Source: Trema orientale (Eukaryota > Streptophyta > Magnoliopsida > Rosales > Cannabaceae). From it: a stretch of 64,000 bases of DNA. Shown piece after piece: positions 10,999-22,717 of this stretch. The number at the start of each line of letters is the position of its first letter. Within the stretch, counting starts at the first letter, position 1. The notes beneath the pieces were generated by a model, which did not search any database, was not told where the DNA came from, and saw only the letters and a program-made list of their open reading frames with translations. The stretch spans positions 330,626 through 394,625 of the forward strand of contig JXTC01000120.1 in the NCBI GenBank assembly GCA_002914845.1, read 5' to 3'. The position numbers and the translations under genes were made by a program.

Positions 10999-13397
10999 TC
11001 CTTGTTAACCATTATTAGTGATGAGTTTTCACATTATTTGTCTAGGTTTGTATTAGGAATAGAAGGTGCATATTTAGTTGGAAAAGTTTCTACATTCATT
11101 CGAATGTCATTATAAAAGTTTCTATTTTTTCAATAGCAGGTTTGTTTATCACGCTCCCAAAAAAAAAAAAAACTCTACATTTGTAAAAATTAATTTAGTT
11201 AGTTAGATAAAGTCAAAATTAAATTAGCAAAGTTAAAGAACTTGACTAAAATCTATTAATTCAAAAACATTCACCTATGAAAGGACTTTTTCGTTTTGGG
11301 TACATAACTTACTCTCCTTTTGTGAATTTGTTTAATTCCATGAGCAATAATACATCCGTTTTTTTGTATGGACACGTTTCGAAACTTCTTTTCAAAAGAA
11401 ACGCCCTGCAGACTTCGAACTTAAGCTGTCTTATCAAACATAATTAAATTAGAGTCCATAATGTTGCACCTCTTGAGCACCATCTTTGAACAGGTCCATA
11501 CACGAAAGGACTACCCAAATATAATTAATTAATTAATTTTTTTTAAAAAAAAAAAAAAAAAAACAAAACCCAACTTTTGGGTGGAAACAAAAGGCACTTT
11601 TTTATCTTTATATACGACCTTTTTCATAAACAGAAACGATTTGGATGACAACACCTCATCAAATGAAACCTTATTATATAATATTAATCTTACTTTATTA
11701 GACTTATAAGTTATAACTCTAATCTTTGTCCTTCATCATCCCGACATAATACACATTAGACCCCTAGTTTATATGCCTCACTTGCATCGTAATCACCTTT
11801 TTGAAAGCTTAATCATATTCATGAAAGGCCAATATATTTGATTATAACTTCATTCTTTTTTCCTAAGTTAATGTTTTTGTCTCCTTAGCTAGCTACCTCT
11901 CCTACTTAAACATGTTTATTAATTAGGATTTTTGTGACCTCCGAGGGCTTTATATATATATTTGTTCAAATCAAATGTTTAAAGAAAATATAGAAAGGAA
12001 AAAGAAATACTAATAAAGATATTAGAGCTATGCCCTCTATACATCGTGAAGAGTGTTATTTAAAAAAAAAAAAAAGGAAAAAAAAAGAAAGAAAACTATG
12101 CACTTTTTGTGGGTTTTAGAATGGCTCCTGAAAATGGTTGAAACACTCTTATCTATACCTATGTACCACAACAAGCCAAAATCAATGGCCATAGAGGTCA
12201 ACCACCCTTGTTGACTTTGAAAGTTAGTGGAACTAGCTACGAGACGGCTTTATTTATTTATTTTGCCATATATCATATTAATAATAATTTGAAATGTCTA
12301 GTTTTGTCAAATTTTAGTGCAGTCACAATGTGAAAGTCGTATCACGTAAATTTAAAAATATCTTTTTTTATAGTGTTGAAAAATGTTGCTCCTCCTCCGC
12401 GAAGCCGGGCAGTGCTAGCTCTCTTACATGTTCTCACCTACCTATGGAGCCCGTAGCTGTAAGAGAGCATTACTCGCATCATAGTGCTCATTCTCAATAT
12501 GTTGCTCTATTCTATAAATGATTTCGTTTTTTTTAATATTTTTAAGAGGACATGTCATAACAAACCAATATTAACAAAGATCAGTTAAGAACTAGGTAAA
12601 TTTGAGAAAAAGATTTGCTTCTCTAGTTTTAGATTTCAGTTCTTGGATAGTGCCAGTATTTTCTAGCTTAATATCCAAATTGATGATCATGATATACAAA
12701 AATAATCAAAGAAGAAAATGAAGATGTGTTAATTTTTCTTATACCAATCATGATATCTAATTCTAAATGTTGGACTATAAAAAAGCACTATTAGATGGCT
12801 ATATTGATCTAGAATTCGACATGGCGCTTTCCCATTTTTTATTTGTTATAATTAATTTTTTTCTTTTGTTTATATTTTTAAAAACAAAAGGGTGTAGGGG
12901 ATATTGAAGACCATGCATGGACACGTATATAAAGATAAGAGTACACGTACATTCAAACCATATATACTGTACGGTAATTACAAGCTTTGTCAAAGCAAGT
13001 AACTAACTATTTAAAAAAATTACCTTGACCTTGACTCAATACAATTTTTGTTTTTAATATAAAGAGTGGGAACTCGAACTCATGACTTATATTTTAGAAA
13101 AAAAAAAAAAGTGACTGTCACTAAATTATGTCCACGACCATGTAATACAATGCTATACTTATCTTGTATTCTCGTATACGTAAAAAATTGAGATGTGCTA
13201 CATTAATTTATCTTGCATGGTTAATCTTTTCAAAATACAACCTTCTAAAGTCAATAGTACATTATATTTATCTGTGGCATATTGTTATTTCCAACTAATT
13301 ATTATACACATTTGTCCGTGTCTGATGTATGCTATGGAAAATAGCTCATAGTTTAATTAAAATGCTTATTTACATAATAATTTCATATTCTTTTCGT
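10999..13397. other. Intergenic region, no gene
   Basis: AT-rich sequence with A and T runs. The less AT-rich patch at 12380-12480 opens into a 63-codon frame but shows no recognisable domain, so I do not call it a gene. Confidence 0.5.
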
Positions 13398-13400
13398 TTA

Positions 13401-13865
13401 TGGCACGTTTACTTCGCTGTAATCGTAATCGGAATAAATAAAAAGGGAAATAAATAAGAATAAAATAAAAGGGTATGAGAATCATTATTTGTAGTATGCT
13501 GTTTACTTAAATAGCAATGGGAATCGTATTTATTAGAATACTATTCATTTGTTTACTTAACCCAGGAAAAATAATGGAAATGTGTTATATATACTAAATT
13601 GTCCTTTTAAATGCATGTACGATTTAAAGTAGATAGATTTTTTGGGGTAAAATTGTATTTTATAATTTTAATAATTAAAAAAGAGAAAATGAGTGTTTAC
13701 GAGTAATCAAACTCCTTAGGGTGTTGGTGGGGAAAATATTTTCATTCTTTTCTCTTAAATTTGTGTGAGCCCTACATATTTTCTCCTTTCCCATATTTTA
13801 GTAAATCTTTGTATGGGAATCATTACCCCATATATTATTCCCATTACTCTTTAGTAAACATGCCA
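13401..13865. mobile_element. Tourist-like MITE (PIF/Harbinger type), TTA duplication
   Basis: The ends are TGGCACGTTTACT at left and, on the opposite strand, TGGCATGTTTACT at right, a 13-bp terminal inverted repeat with one mismatch. TTA immediately flanks both sides (13398-13400 and 13866-13868), the 3-bp target preference of PIF/Harbinger elements. The 465-bp body has no coding capacity and includes further subterminal inverted similarity (GGGAATAA and TTATTCCC motifs). Confidence 0.8.
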
Positions 13866-13868
13866 TTA

Positions 13869-15985
13869 TTCTAATGCTGCAATATGCTTAGATAATTTAA
13901 GTGGTCAAGACTGCATGAATAGCAAAAAATGAATCTAATTTCAAGGTTACATTTAAATTAGATCAATATGGCCTTAACTACCAAAAAAAAGAACAAATCC
14001 TGAAGTTTGGCCTTTTGCAATTTAAATCCAAGTTTTGGTTTCTGTAAAAAAATATCTCTATATTTTAAAATTCAAAAAATTTGTACTTTATGCCCATATT
14101 TTGACTAATTTATTACCAAAAAATTACAAATCCAGACCCACATTATGTTGTTCTTGTTTTCAAAAATATTTCCAAAAAAAAATTCATTTGATTTGACATA
14201 AAGTAAGAAAAATAAGGACGGAGTGTACAAATTAATAGAATTTCAAGTGATGGAATTTTTTTTTTTTTTTTTTTGCAAACACCAAAATTTAATGTTTAAA
14301 TTACAGAAAAGCCAAATAATGGTTTTTCTTTTTTTGGCAGTTAACAACATTGATAATTTGTACTCAATACGATTTGAATAGATCGTTCTTCAACATCGTG
14401 GATTAGGGAAAACTGATCCCAATTCAAATCGTTTAGGTTTTACTAAAGCTGATAAATATCTCAAAATCTTAAACTTTCTTCTTTGGTTTTCTTCTTTTTT
14501 TATTCTTCTGGGGGAGGACCAAAAGTGATTCCATAATGTATATCAAATCGTGTAGATTCCTATTTAGTGGTAATACACGAAAGTAAATAAAGTAGTGACA
14601 AAATTTCATCGTGTTTCCATATATGTAGAAATCATATCAATGACAATTAGATGAAAATCTGTCCGACTTTGAGCACTAATGAAGTGCGTCTTCCATTTGA
14701 AAATGTAACTTTAGCCCTTTTTTTTTCTCTTCTTTTGAATGCAATAACTTTGGCCGATCACTTGAATATATAACTTTAGAAAGGAAAATAATTAGAAAAA
14801 TGTTTATCAAATTGAACAATGAAATAATCATTTGTTAATTTGTATATATACATATTATATACAAACTTTCTTTTCTCTTTGAATAATGATTTGGTTGATC
14901 TAGTTACCAAAAATAATTTAAAAAGATAAATTTTGATATGGAAATTTGCATTATTCCTCCCAATCTTAAAAAAATTACAAATCTATTATAAATGTTACCA
15001 TAATATGTGTTTTACATTGTACAATTTTCGTCAGTCACATTTGGAGCTCTAGTGCTTTTTTATACGGTTGCTGACCTCTTTTTCAGAAGAAACAGTTATG
15101 GATTCATTCATGTTTTTGCCTTTCTATTTTCAAGGCTTTGTGAGATTTTTCAGTGAAAGGTACTCAGTGCGTCCTTTTTTGTTCTTGTTTTTTCGCATCT
15201 AATTATTTCATCGAGTACTATAAATATATTGAAACTCGCTCATTTTGGAATAAGAGTACTTTAATATTTATTATTCCTATTATATCTCTCTAATATTCTC
15301 TAATTATAATTTTTTATTCTAAAACTTTTTGACTTTGATAAAGATGGTGGACGAAAAAGGTTTCTCAATTTTTGAGTGATCCATATACAACATTGATAGG
15401 ACAATGATTATGATTACTGTATCAATATTAGACAATTTTTCGTTTCTATTTTTTTTTTTCGTGAAGCCATGAATATTAAAGAAATAAAGTCTTACTCCAT
15501 GAATAAATTGCTTCTTTTTTTTTTTTTTTTTTTATAACTTATTACGATATGTTGAGTTGCCTAAAACTTTTGTATATGTGTGCATTGAGGTTATCTTTTA
15601 TTAATTTTTTTTTGAGTTACTATTTGTTTTTTTCTTTTTTCTTTTTCAGTTTTTTTTTCTATTTGATTATTTTATAATATCGTCAAAATTTTTCGTTGAT
15701 TCCATTAATTATTATTGCTTGTCATGATTTTCCGTCCTTGTGCACTGCTACTGCACCATATATATGCAAATGGAAGAAATGGTGCACTCTTTTTTACTAT
15801 TACTTATTGAGTTTTTTTTTTTTTTCCAGAAAATAAATTGAAATTATAATTTGCATATTTTACTTTTCATTATTTGATTTTTTGAAGGGTTTATTCTTAA
15901 ATCACGATATTCTATGTGGCTTTATACAAATTTCTTATATGCATTAATATAATACATCTTTAGAAATACTATGAATTGAAATTTC
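13869..15985. other. Intergenic region, no gene
   Basis: Very AT-rich with many T runs. Nothing coding or structured could be supported on either strand. Confidence 0.5.
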
Positions 15986-17935
15986 CACTACTACAAAAAT
16001 ACCAGTAGAAGACAGAGGTTGGAATACTAAAAACGACGGATTATCGGCACCATGTCGTCTAAAAAAATGCGGATGATGAGATGACAATTTTAAACATTAT
16101 AAACGGTGGGTTTTGCTAATACCTGTCGTCTATGTTAGATTAAAAATATTTGAGGAATAGACAACAAGTTGATTGTGTCTTTCTTTTAGATTGTATACTC
16201 TACTTCTTAACTAGCACGCATATGTGCTAGTTTAAGGACAAAACCCTTTAGATTTTGATTGCCCGAAGTTAATTACTTAAATTAATTTCAGCCTCAATGT
16301 TAGAGAAATCCCTTTCATATTAAGTTTCAACATATATCTTGATGTTAATTATAAGATTTAATTTATTACTTGTATCTACTATACGATTTGATAGAGATCT
16401 TAGATTTTTGATTCACCACTTGGAATGCCTCTCATTATCATCATGATAATATATACATATAAACATATATGCTGATTAATTATTTTTGTAGAGGAAAAAA
16501 ATATATATATATATAAAGATGATTTATCTATTATTTGTTCTCCTTCAGAGAACATATAATTTGTATAATAATTAATTGACTAATTATGCTACTTTATTTT
16601 TGTAATTTTTAACTTACCTAGACGTTGTCTTTCTTTGTAGTTTATTTTTGTATTTGCAATATTCATGCTTTTGCTATTCGGAAGTGACCCAGACGATATG
16701 TAGCTAGGGATATATTTCTGGTCAAGATCTATTCTACATGTTTTATCATTTTGATTGAATAAATTGGTATGATATATAAGAGGTAACTTACATAATGCAC
16801 TTTTTTGTCCTAAATATATGGTTGATTCACTGGTATAGAAAATGTTTTTCACGTCATTTATAAGGCGACGTGGTAGAGAAACCACGTCGCTTCATAAGTG
16901 ACGTAGAAATGGGTGACGTAGTAAGCCCACGTCATACTACGTCAAAGTGACGTGGTATGCTGCCTACCACGTCGCTTGTATAGGAAGCGACGCGGTATGC
17001 TGGCTTACTACGTCACTTGTATAGAAAGCGACGTGGTAGGCCACAAATTATTAATTATTAGGGTCCTACCACTTCGCTTTTGGGGGATATCACGTCACTC
17101 CTCCAAGAAGCGACATGGTATACGTCGTCTTCCTCTCCCTACGTACACTGCCGCGTGTTTAGTCAGTGTAGGTTACAGCATTCTAAAAAATCTTAACTAC
17201 CATGTAGGTTTTCTCGTGGATCAGACTAATGATACACGCGCTTCACACCACCTCTATGAACCAAATACCAAATCATCGACTTCGTGATCCATTGCCCAAA
17301 TTTTTACAGTGTCGCTTCCTCCCTTGCCTCCTTTTCCACGCCCCAGCATTGTTGATGATAGTCAGAAACCCCACGAATCTACACCTAAAAAATAAAAAAA
17401 GACTATTACATAAATTTTTAAGGCTTAAAAATTGAAGAAACTAAAGAGGTACCAAAAATTCAAAATGGGTAGAATTTGAATGAGAATGTATTGAAAATTC
17501 TGGGTTTGTTCTAATTAGGGTTGGGAGACGATTTGGTGGGGTTGGTGGTTTTGAATGGACGGTCGTGATGGAGTATTTTTTATAAGTGTAGATCGATGAA
17601 ATAGTTAGTATGAGCCCCCTACCACATTGCTTTTGCAGAAAGTGACGTGGTATTAAATAAAATAATATACTACGTCACTTTCTGTAAAAGCGACGTAGTA
17701 CATTGCCCAACCACGTCACTCGTTGCATAAGCAACGTGATAAGTGCACCTTACTACGTCACTTTCTGCAAAAACGACATGGTACGTAACCCAACCACGTT
17801 GCTCATTATATAAGCGACGTGGTAGAACTTGCAATCACGTCACTTTTAAACGATGTGATATGAGAGTTCAACTAAGTCGTCTTTTTTGGAAAACGACGTA
17901 GCTCAAATGAAGTCGTTGGTCCTTTTTTAGTAGTG
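15986..17935. mobile_element. Non-autonomous CACTA (En/Spm) element, ~1.95 kb
   Basis: The left end is CACTACTACAAAAA and the right end is TTTTTTAGTAGTG, giving the CACTA-type terminal inverted repeat. The subterminal regions, above all 16850-17900, carry about 23 ACGT-core motifs in both orientations, mostly variants of AAGCGACGTGGTA or its complement TACCACGTCGCTT. Such dense subterminal repeats are the transposase-binding regions of this superfamily. No transposase frame was found, so it would depend on an autonomous relative. The 3-bp flanks (ttc and att) do not match. It lies 1.8 kb upstream of the WRKY start codon. Confidence 0.8.
16848..17905. repeat. Subterminal GCGACGTGGTA repeat cluster of the CACTA element
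   Basis: Direct and inverted copies of an 11-13 bp unit recur every 20-60 bp, in two blocks (16848-17130 and 17630-17900) separated by a less repetitive segment. Neighbouring inverted units can form perfect hairpins, for example GCGACGTGGT at 16865-16874 with ACCACGTCGC at 16881-16890. Confidence 0.8.
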
Positions 17936-19220
17936 ATTCCTTAATTCGTGCTTTTAATTCAACATATACGGACATATTTCTTCTTTTATATTAGTTGTCA
18001 TAAATTATGAATTGTGTAATCGCGGTACAAGTAAGTGTGAAACATAATATATTATATTTCAGTTTTTACACTTCTCTTTTTTTATTTATTTATTAGAGTT
18101 GTAGTATTGAAACGAATAGTGTTGCATTAAATTACCTTATTGGAAATGGTAGCTTTTCCTGTCTATATTTTCTTCTTTTAATTTATCTGTCAGTAAATCT
18201 TAAAATGATATTGTTTTAAGTTATTCTTATTTTAGTACTCATAATTTTGTATTAATCAAGATGATGGGTATAGATTATTGATTTAAAACAAAGAATGACT
18301 TTAAGTACATATTAATATGCGAAAAAGCCAAAACCATGCACTTTAATTGTCAGGTTCTGAAAGCAATGGAAGTATATAACTTCAGCTTAATTATCTGTGC
18401 CTTTTATTCTACATTAGCAAATTAATTACGCAGCAGTAAATAGCTATGTCGTAGATATCTGTGATTTTGGCTCATGTCACTTTGAATGGTAAGTGTTCTC
18501 CTATTAGTTTATTTATCTATTCTACTAGTATATTACCATAATTTTTGTAGTCTACTTGGCAACTTCCAATTATTAAATGTATTCAAATTTTTGTCCATGA
18601 AAGGAGGAGAAATTTTTTTTTGTTTTTGGTGTTTTTTTTTTTCTTTTTTTTTTCCCCAATGGTTGTAGATGTAGAGTACTAGAAGTAGAACAGTAAAGTA
18701 CTGTTATGAGTGTAAAATTCTTACATCGAAGTTACTGAAAAATAATCCCTCTTGCATTCTTGGTGGTAGGGTGCCCAAGGTCACTGGTTCGAGGGATGTA
18801 AAGAAAGTTACTGAAAAACAGCGTACATTTAGATAAAATTACACAATTTTACTTTCAAGTTTCGAAACTTTAATACTAGAAACAGGTAGTACTGGGTGCA
18901 TAGTCTCATAATCATATATATTCGAAACGTTTCGCCGAAAAATGCGGCTACTTGCCGCCTCTTTACTTTCCCATCACTTGTTTATGAAAAATGACTTTTT
19001 GTAAAGTTCTTTCTCTAAACTCTCTCTAAAGAAAGATAAACTATTATTATTTTTTTCTTATTTTTTTTTAATTTTATAAAAAGAGACACAATGAGAGAAG
19101 TTGCCCTTATTGAGCCTTTGGTGCTGTATATGCATATGATAAATCCCCCAACTCAAGGCCAATTAGTTTATTCAAAACTCAATTTTTTTTTATTATATAG
19201 TTTCTATGTAATTTTTTTCC
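17936..19220. other. Upstream region of the WRKY gene
   Basis: No gene. It contains T-rich runs and a short segment near 18760-18800 with a GGTTCGAG B-box-like match, too weak to call a SINE. Confidence 0.4.
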
Positions 19221-19380
19221 CCTAATGAAATCCGTCTCTCTCTCTCCTCAACTCTCTATCTACCTTCCCTTGTTGCGTATAGAGAAGAAGATAGCTGTTT
19301 TGTGTGAAAAGTCAGCGTCTCTTTCTCTCTCCTTCCTCTTCTTATTCTCTCTCTCTAAATATCATTTCTTCTAATCTCTA
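19220..19380 (+). promoter_or_regulatory. CT-rich leader/promoter tract of the WRKY gene
   Basis: Runs of CTCTCTCTC at about 19231-19245, 19319-19332 and 19346-19358, separated by pyrimidine-rich sequence, precede the WRKY open reading frame by 0.4-0.5 kb. Such Y-patch or CT-repeat tracts are common around plant transcription starts and 5' UTRs. The transcription start itself cannot be fixed from sequence. Confidence 0.4.
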
Positions 19381-19674
19381 TCTTTTGTTTTTATGACAAG
19401 AAAGAAACACAAACATCATCTTCATAACCCTCCTTATTAGCCTTTCTCTTCTCCTTATTCCTTCCCACTCTTACTATAACCCTTAAAACAAAAAAAAAGA
19501 AACCCATTTTCTCCCAAACCATCCAAGTTTTCCTCTCAAACCCCCAAAATCAAATAAACCCCAAGAAAATCTGCATGCCCTTTTCACGTTATACAAACAA
19601 AAACCAAATAGAACAATAGAGAGTCTCTCTAGGGTTATACATATCTTCATATATACTCTTGACTCTCTATCCAA

Positions 19675-19734
19675 ATGAAAGTTCCACTGCTATTTCTGTT
19701 CTTGTTCCTCTTGTTGTCTAGTGAGAATTCTTAA
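19675..19734 (+). promoter_or_regulatory. Upstream ORF (19 codons) before the WRKY coding sequence
   Basis: An ATG at 19675 opens a 19-residue hydrophobic frame, MKVPLLFLFLFLLLSSENS, ending with TAA at 19732-19734. This is only 3 nt before the first in-frame WRKY ATG (19738) and 42 nt before the better one (19777). If transcribed, it could reduce translation or act through reinitiation. I know of no described conserved-peptide uORF class matching it. Confidence 0.45.
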
Positions 19735-19776
19735 ATCATGTGCAGCTTCTTGACGTTCGTACCTGGGAATATTATT

Positions 19777-22717
19777 ATGGATGAGCATAGTAATAACCAT
19801 ACTAGTACTGATTTTCAAGGGGATTTAATCGACATAGTTCGCGCGAGCGGCCACGGACCTGGAGTAGGAGGAGGAGTATTAGGAGCTGCTTCTTCTTCTC
19901 CGAATGATTCTCATCATCATCATCATCATCACGTCGTTTCTGGTTACGAAGAAGAATTACTTATAACAAATAATATGGCCAACAACACCGCCGCCGCCGC
20001 CTGGCAGCAGCAGTTATACTCTTCCGATCCTATAATGAATTGCTTCGGCGATCCATTCTCCAACATGCGGGATCCGCTTCTCCACGAGCTCAACAACATG
20101 TCTGGAGTTAATTCCGGGCTTTTCGGAAGCCCGAATTCTTCGTCAAACGACTTGGTCAACGGCGGCGGAGGAGGAGGAGGAGGAGATGGGTTTTGTGGCG
20201 GTGCAAACGGGCTTGTTGGGCCGAGCCACCATGATCATCAGGAGATGAAGATGATGAGTAGTCATCATGGTAGTGGTATTAGTACTAGTACTAGTACTAG
20301 TGCTAGGCCAAGTTGCAATATCTTCTCTAGGATGCTCCAGATCAATCCAAGTAGTACTACTGGTAGTACTAATTCAAAGCTGCCCGGTGGTAATACGACG
20401 TCGTCTCATTGCGATTCCGCGCTTTCGCCGTCTCCGCCGCCGCCTATTACTGTGGCCTCGCCGAGGGGAATTAATGTGAACAGCTCACAAGGTGGTTGCT
20501 TGGTCGAGAACAATACCACCGGTGGGCTTCAGATCTCATCTCCACGGAATCCGGGTATCAAGAGAAGGTCAGTTAGAGAGAGAAAAGTATAATTGAATAT
20601 TTTATTTGACATAAATAGTTATTATTTTGGACAAGTTGATTATGAATTAACAAAGTAATATACAGAAGTAATCTTAATTGGGTTAATTAACTTATTGATT
20701 TTCCTTTTTGTACTGGTTTAATTTCGTGTATTAATCTTCATAAATTAACAAATGGAATTGGTTTGGGGGAAGGAAGTTAGTCATGAATAATGAGTTGGAA
20801 CTTGGGATTTTTATTTTTTTTTTATTTTTTTTATTTTTTTTTTAATAAAATATTTGTAGGATTAGTTGTTGGAAGAAGTAAATAATGAGCTTCCATCTTT
20901 GAGGATCTAGCTCTTACTGAATATATATGATCTTACTATTATTCAGGTGAGATTTTTCAGTACGGTCAGGCATTAATACTACAAAAGCTATGATACTTCT
21001 GATGGGTTTTAATCAATAGCCTGATCAAAAGTTATAAAGGGGTTGCAACTTGTTGTGTCACAATTGTATTCAGAGACTTAGCTTTCATGGCCATGTTTAT
21101 CTGGAAGTACTACTTTTCTTTCCCCAACCCACCTGAAAAGAAACAACTGTAGTAGTATGTTAGGTGATTATAAATATTGGCCATTCTCTTTTTTCTTTCT
21201 TAAAGTATATACAGTCTTAAATAGTAGCAGTACTACTTGAAAGGATCAAAACAATCTTAAAACCATACTCTCCTCTAGTAGATATCATGTATATAGACAT
21301 AGTTTTGAGAATTTAATGTGTAGGAAATTAAACTGAATTATTTGTTATTTTTGCAGAAAAAGTCAAGGAAAGAAGGTAGTCTGTATTCCAGCACCAGCGG
21401 CTGCAAGCAGCAGAGCCAGTGGAGAAGTAGTTCCCTCTGATCTTTGGGCATGGAGAAAGTACGGTCAAAAACCCATCAAAGGTTCTCCTTATCCAAGGTA
21501 AGAATTTATTTTATTTTTGTTTTTATTTTTCATTTTCGGCTAGTATCATTTATGTTATCATCATTCTCGGTACGTAACAGAAAATTATTCCTAAGATAAA
21601 AACTATAACGCTTTGTAAGGCTGCCATATCATTTTTTCTGACAAACCATTCTTCTAGCTACAACTACTAATAATATAATATATGGTTTCTTAAATTGATT
21701 TATCAAAAATTCATAATACTTGCCCTTTAAACATATTTCTCAAAGTACTAGTACGTCTTCAGGTTCAAATCTAACTAGCTAGAGAAATAAGTTCTAAGGA
21801 TAGTACTTTAGTAGTAAATTATAAGAGGTCAAAATTCTCTATTTTGTTATAGCTCAACTTAACTTACTACATAACAAAATAATACAATATAGTAAAAATG
21901 AATAAAGGTCTTATTCATTACTATATGTATGCACGATCATTTACATAAACCTGTATATTTTTATATGTTTAGGGGCTACTATAGATGCAGCAGCTCGAAG
22001 GGTTGTTCGGCAAGGAAGCAAGTAGAAAGGAGCCGAACTGATCCAAACATGTTGGTCATAACCTACACTTCGGAGCACAACCATCCATGGCCGACTCAGA
22101 GAAATGCTCTAGCCGGGTCAACTCGTTCTCAGCCATCTAAGAACACTCCGAGTTCTACAAAGAACAGTACCCCATTAGGCTCTCAGCTCCAAAAGAGTAG
22201 CACCACTACTATTTCAAGCCCAAAGGAAGAAGCTGATCATTATAACAAGGAGATGATGATGATGATGAACAAAAACGACAACAATGCTTTGTCTCCTATT
22301 GTCGTTGGTGCTGCTGGGAGTACTACTTCCACGGCAAGCGCTTCTGTCAAGGAAGAGAATGTTGATGATCATCACGATGATCAGGATGAGATTGAGAAGC
22401 TTGATGATCAACTGGATGACACTTCATGTCATGATCATGATCATGATCAGTTTAGTTCCGGTGAGGCTGTGGGGTTGTTTCCTTATAGGCCAGCAATGCC
22501 GGGACCGAACCTGGCATCAGCTGATCAAGATTTCTTTGCTGATTTAGGAGAGATTGAAGCTGACCCTTTAAACCTTTTGTTTAGCCAAGGGCTCTCCTCG
22601 GTTGATCATCATCATCAACAACAGAAAGGGATGGTTATAAGCAAGGGTTTGGACCCTTTCAATCTGTTTGACTGGTCGGGATCAGCAGGTGACAATAACA
22701 ATAACATCAACAAATAA
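19777..22717 (+). CDS. WRKY14/35: WRKY transcription factor, group IIe (WRKY14/35-like)
   Basis: A nuclear DNA-binding transcription factor expected to recognise W-boxes (TTGAC). Exons: 19777-20567, 21357-21497 and 21973-22717, all with GT-AG borders and consistent phase, giving 558 aa. I chose ATG 19777 because MDEHSN...[11 protein letters not shown] resembles the start of WRKY14/35 proteins and has A at -3 and G at +4. An in-frame ATG at 19738 would add 13 residues. The WRKY domain spans about 292-350: WRKYGQK at 296-302, then a C2H2 zinc finger C316-X5-C322-X23-H346-X1-H348. The second intron splits the Arg of PYPR/GYYRC, the conserved WRKY-domain intron site. A basic KRRKSQGKK segment (262-270) precedes the domain. 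The N-terminus carries His7 (46-52), poly-Gly and Ser/Thr runs, and the C-terminus is acidic and Asp/His-rich. It is longer than the Arabidopsis relatives I recall (about 430 aa). I am sure of the family, less so of the exact orthologue. Confidence 0.93.

Noticed and set aside
16952-17435. Open frames of 111 and 68 codons as genes
   Set aside because: They run through the CACTA subterminal repeats and have no homology-like composition.
16848-17905. CRISPR-like or satellite array
   Set aside because: The units occur in both orientations with irregular spacing inside CACTA termini, in a plant genome.
20267-20479. Alternative-frame ORF inside WRKY exon 1
   Set aside because: Shadow frame made of Val/Leu/Arg repeats caused by AGTACT and CGCCGT codon runs of the real protein.
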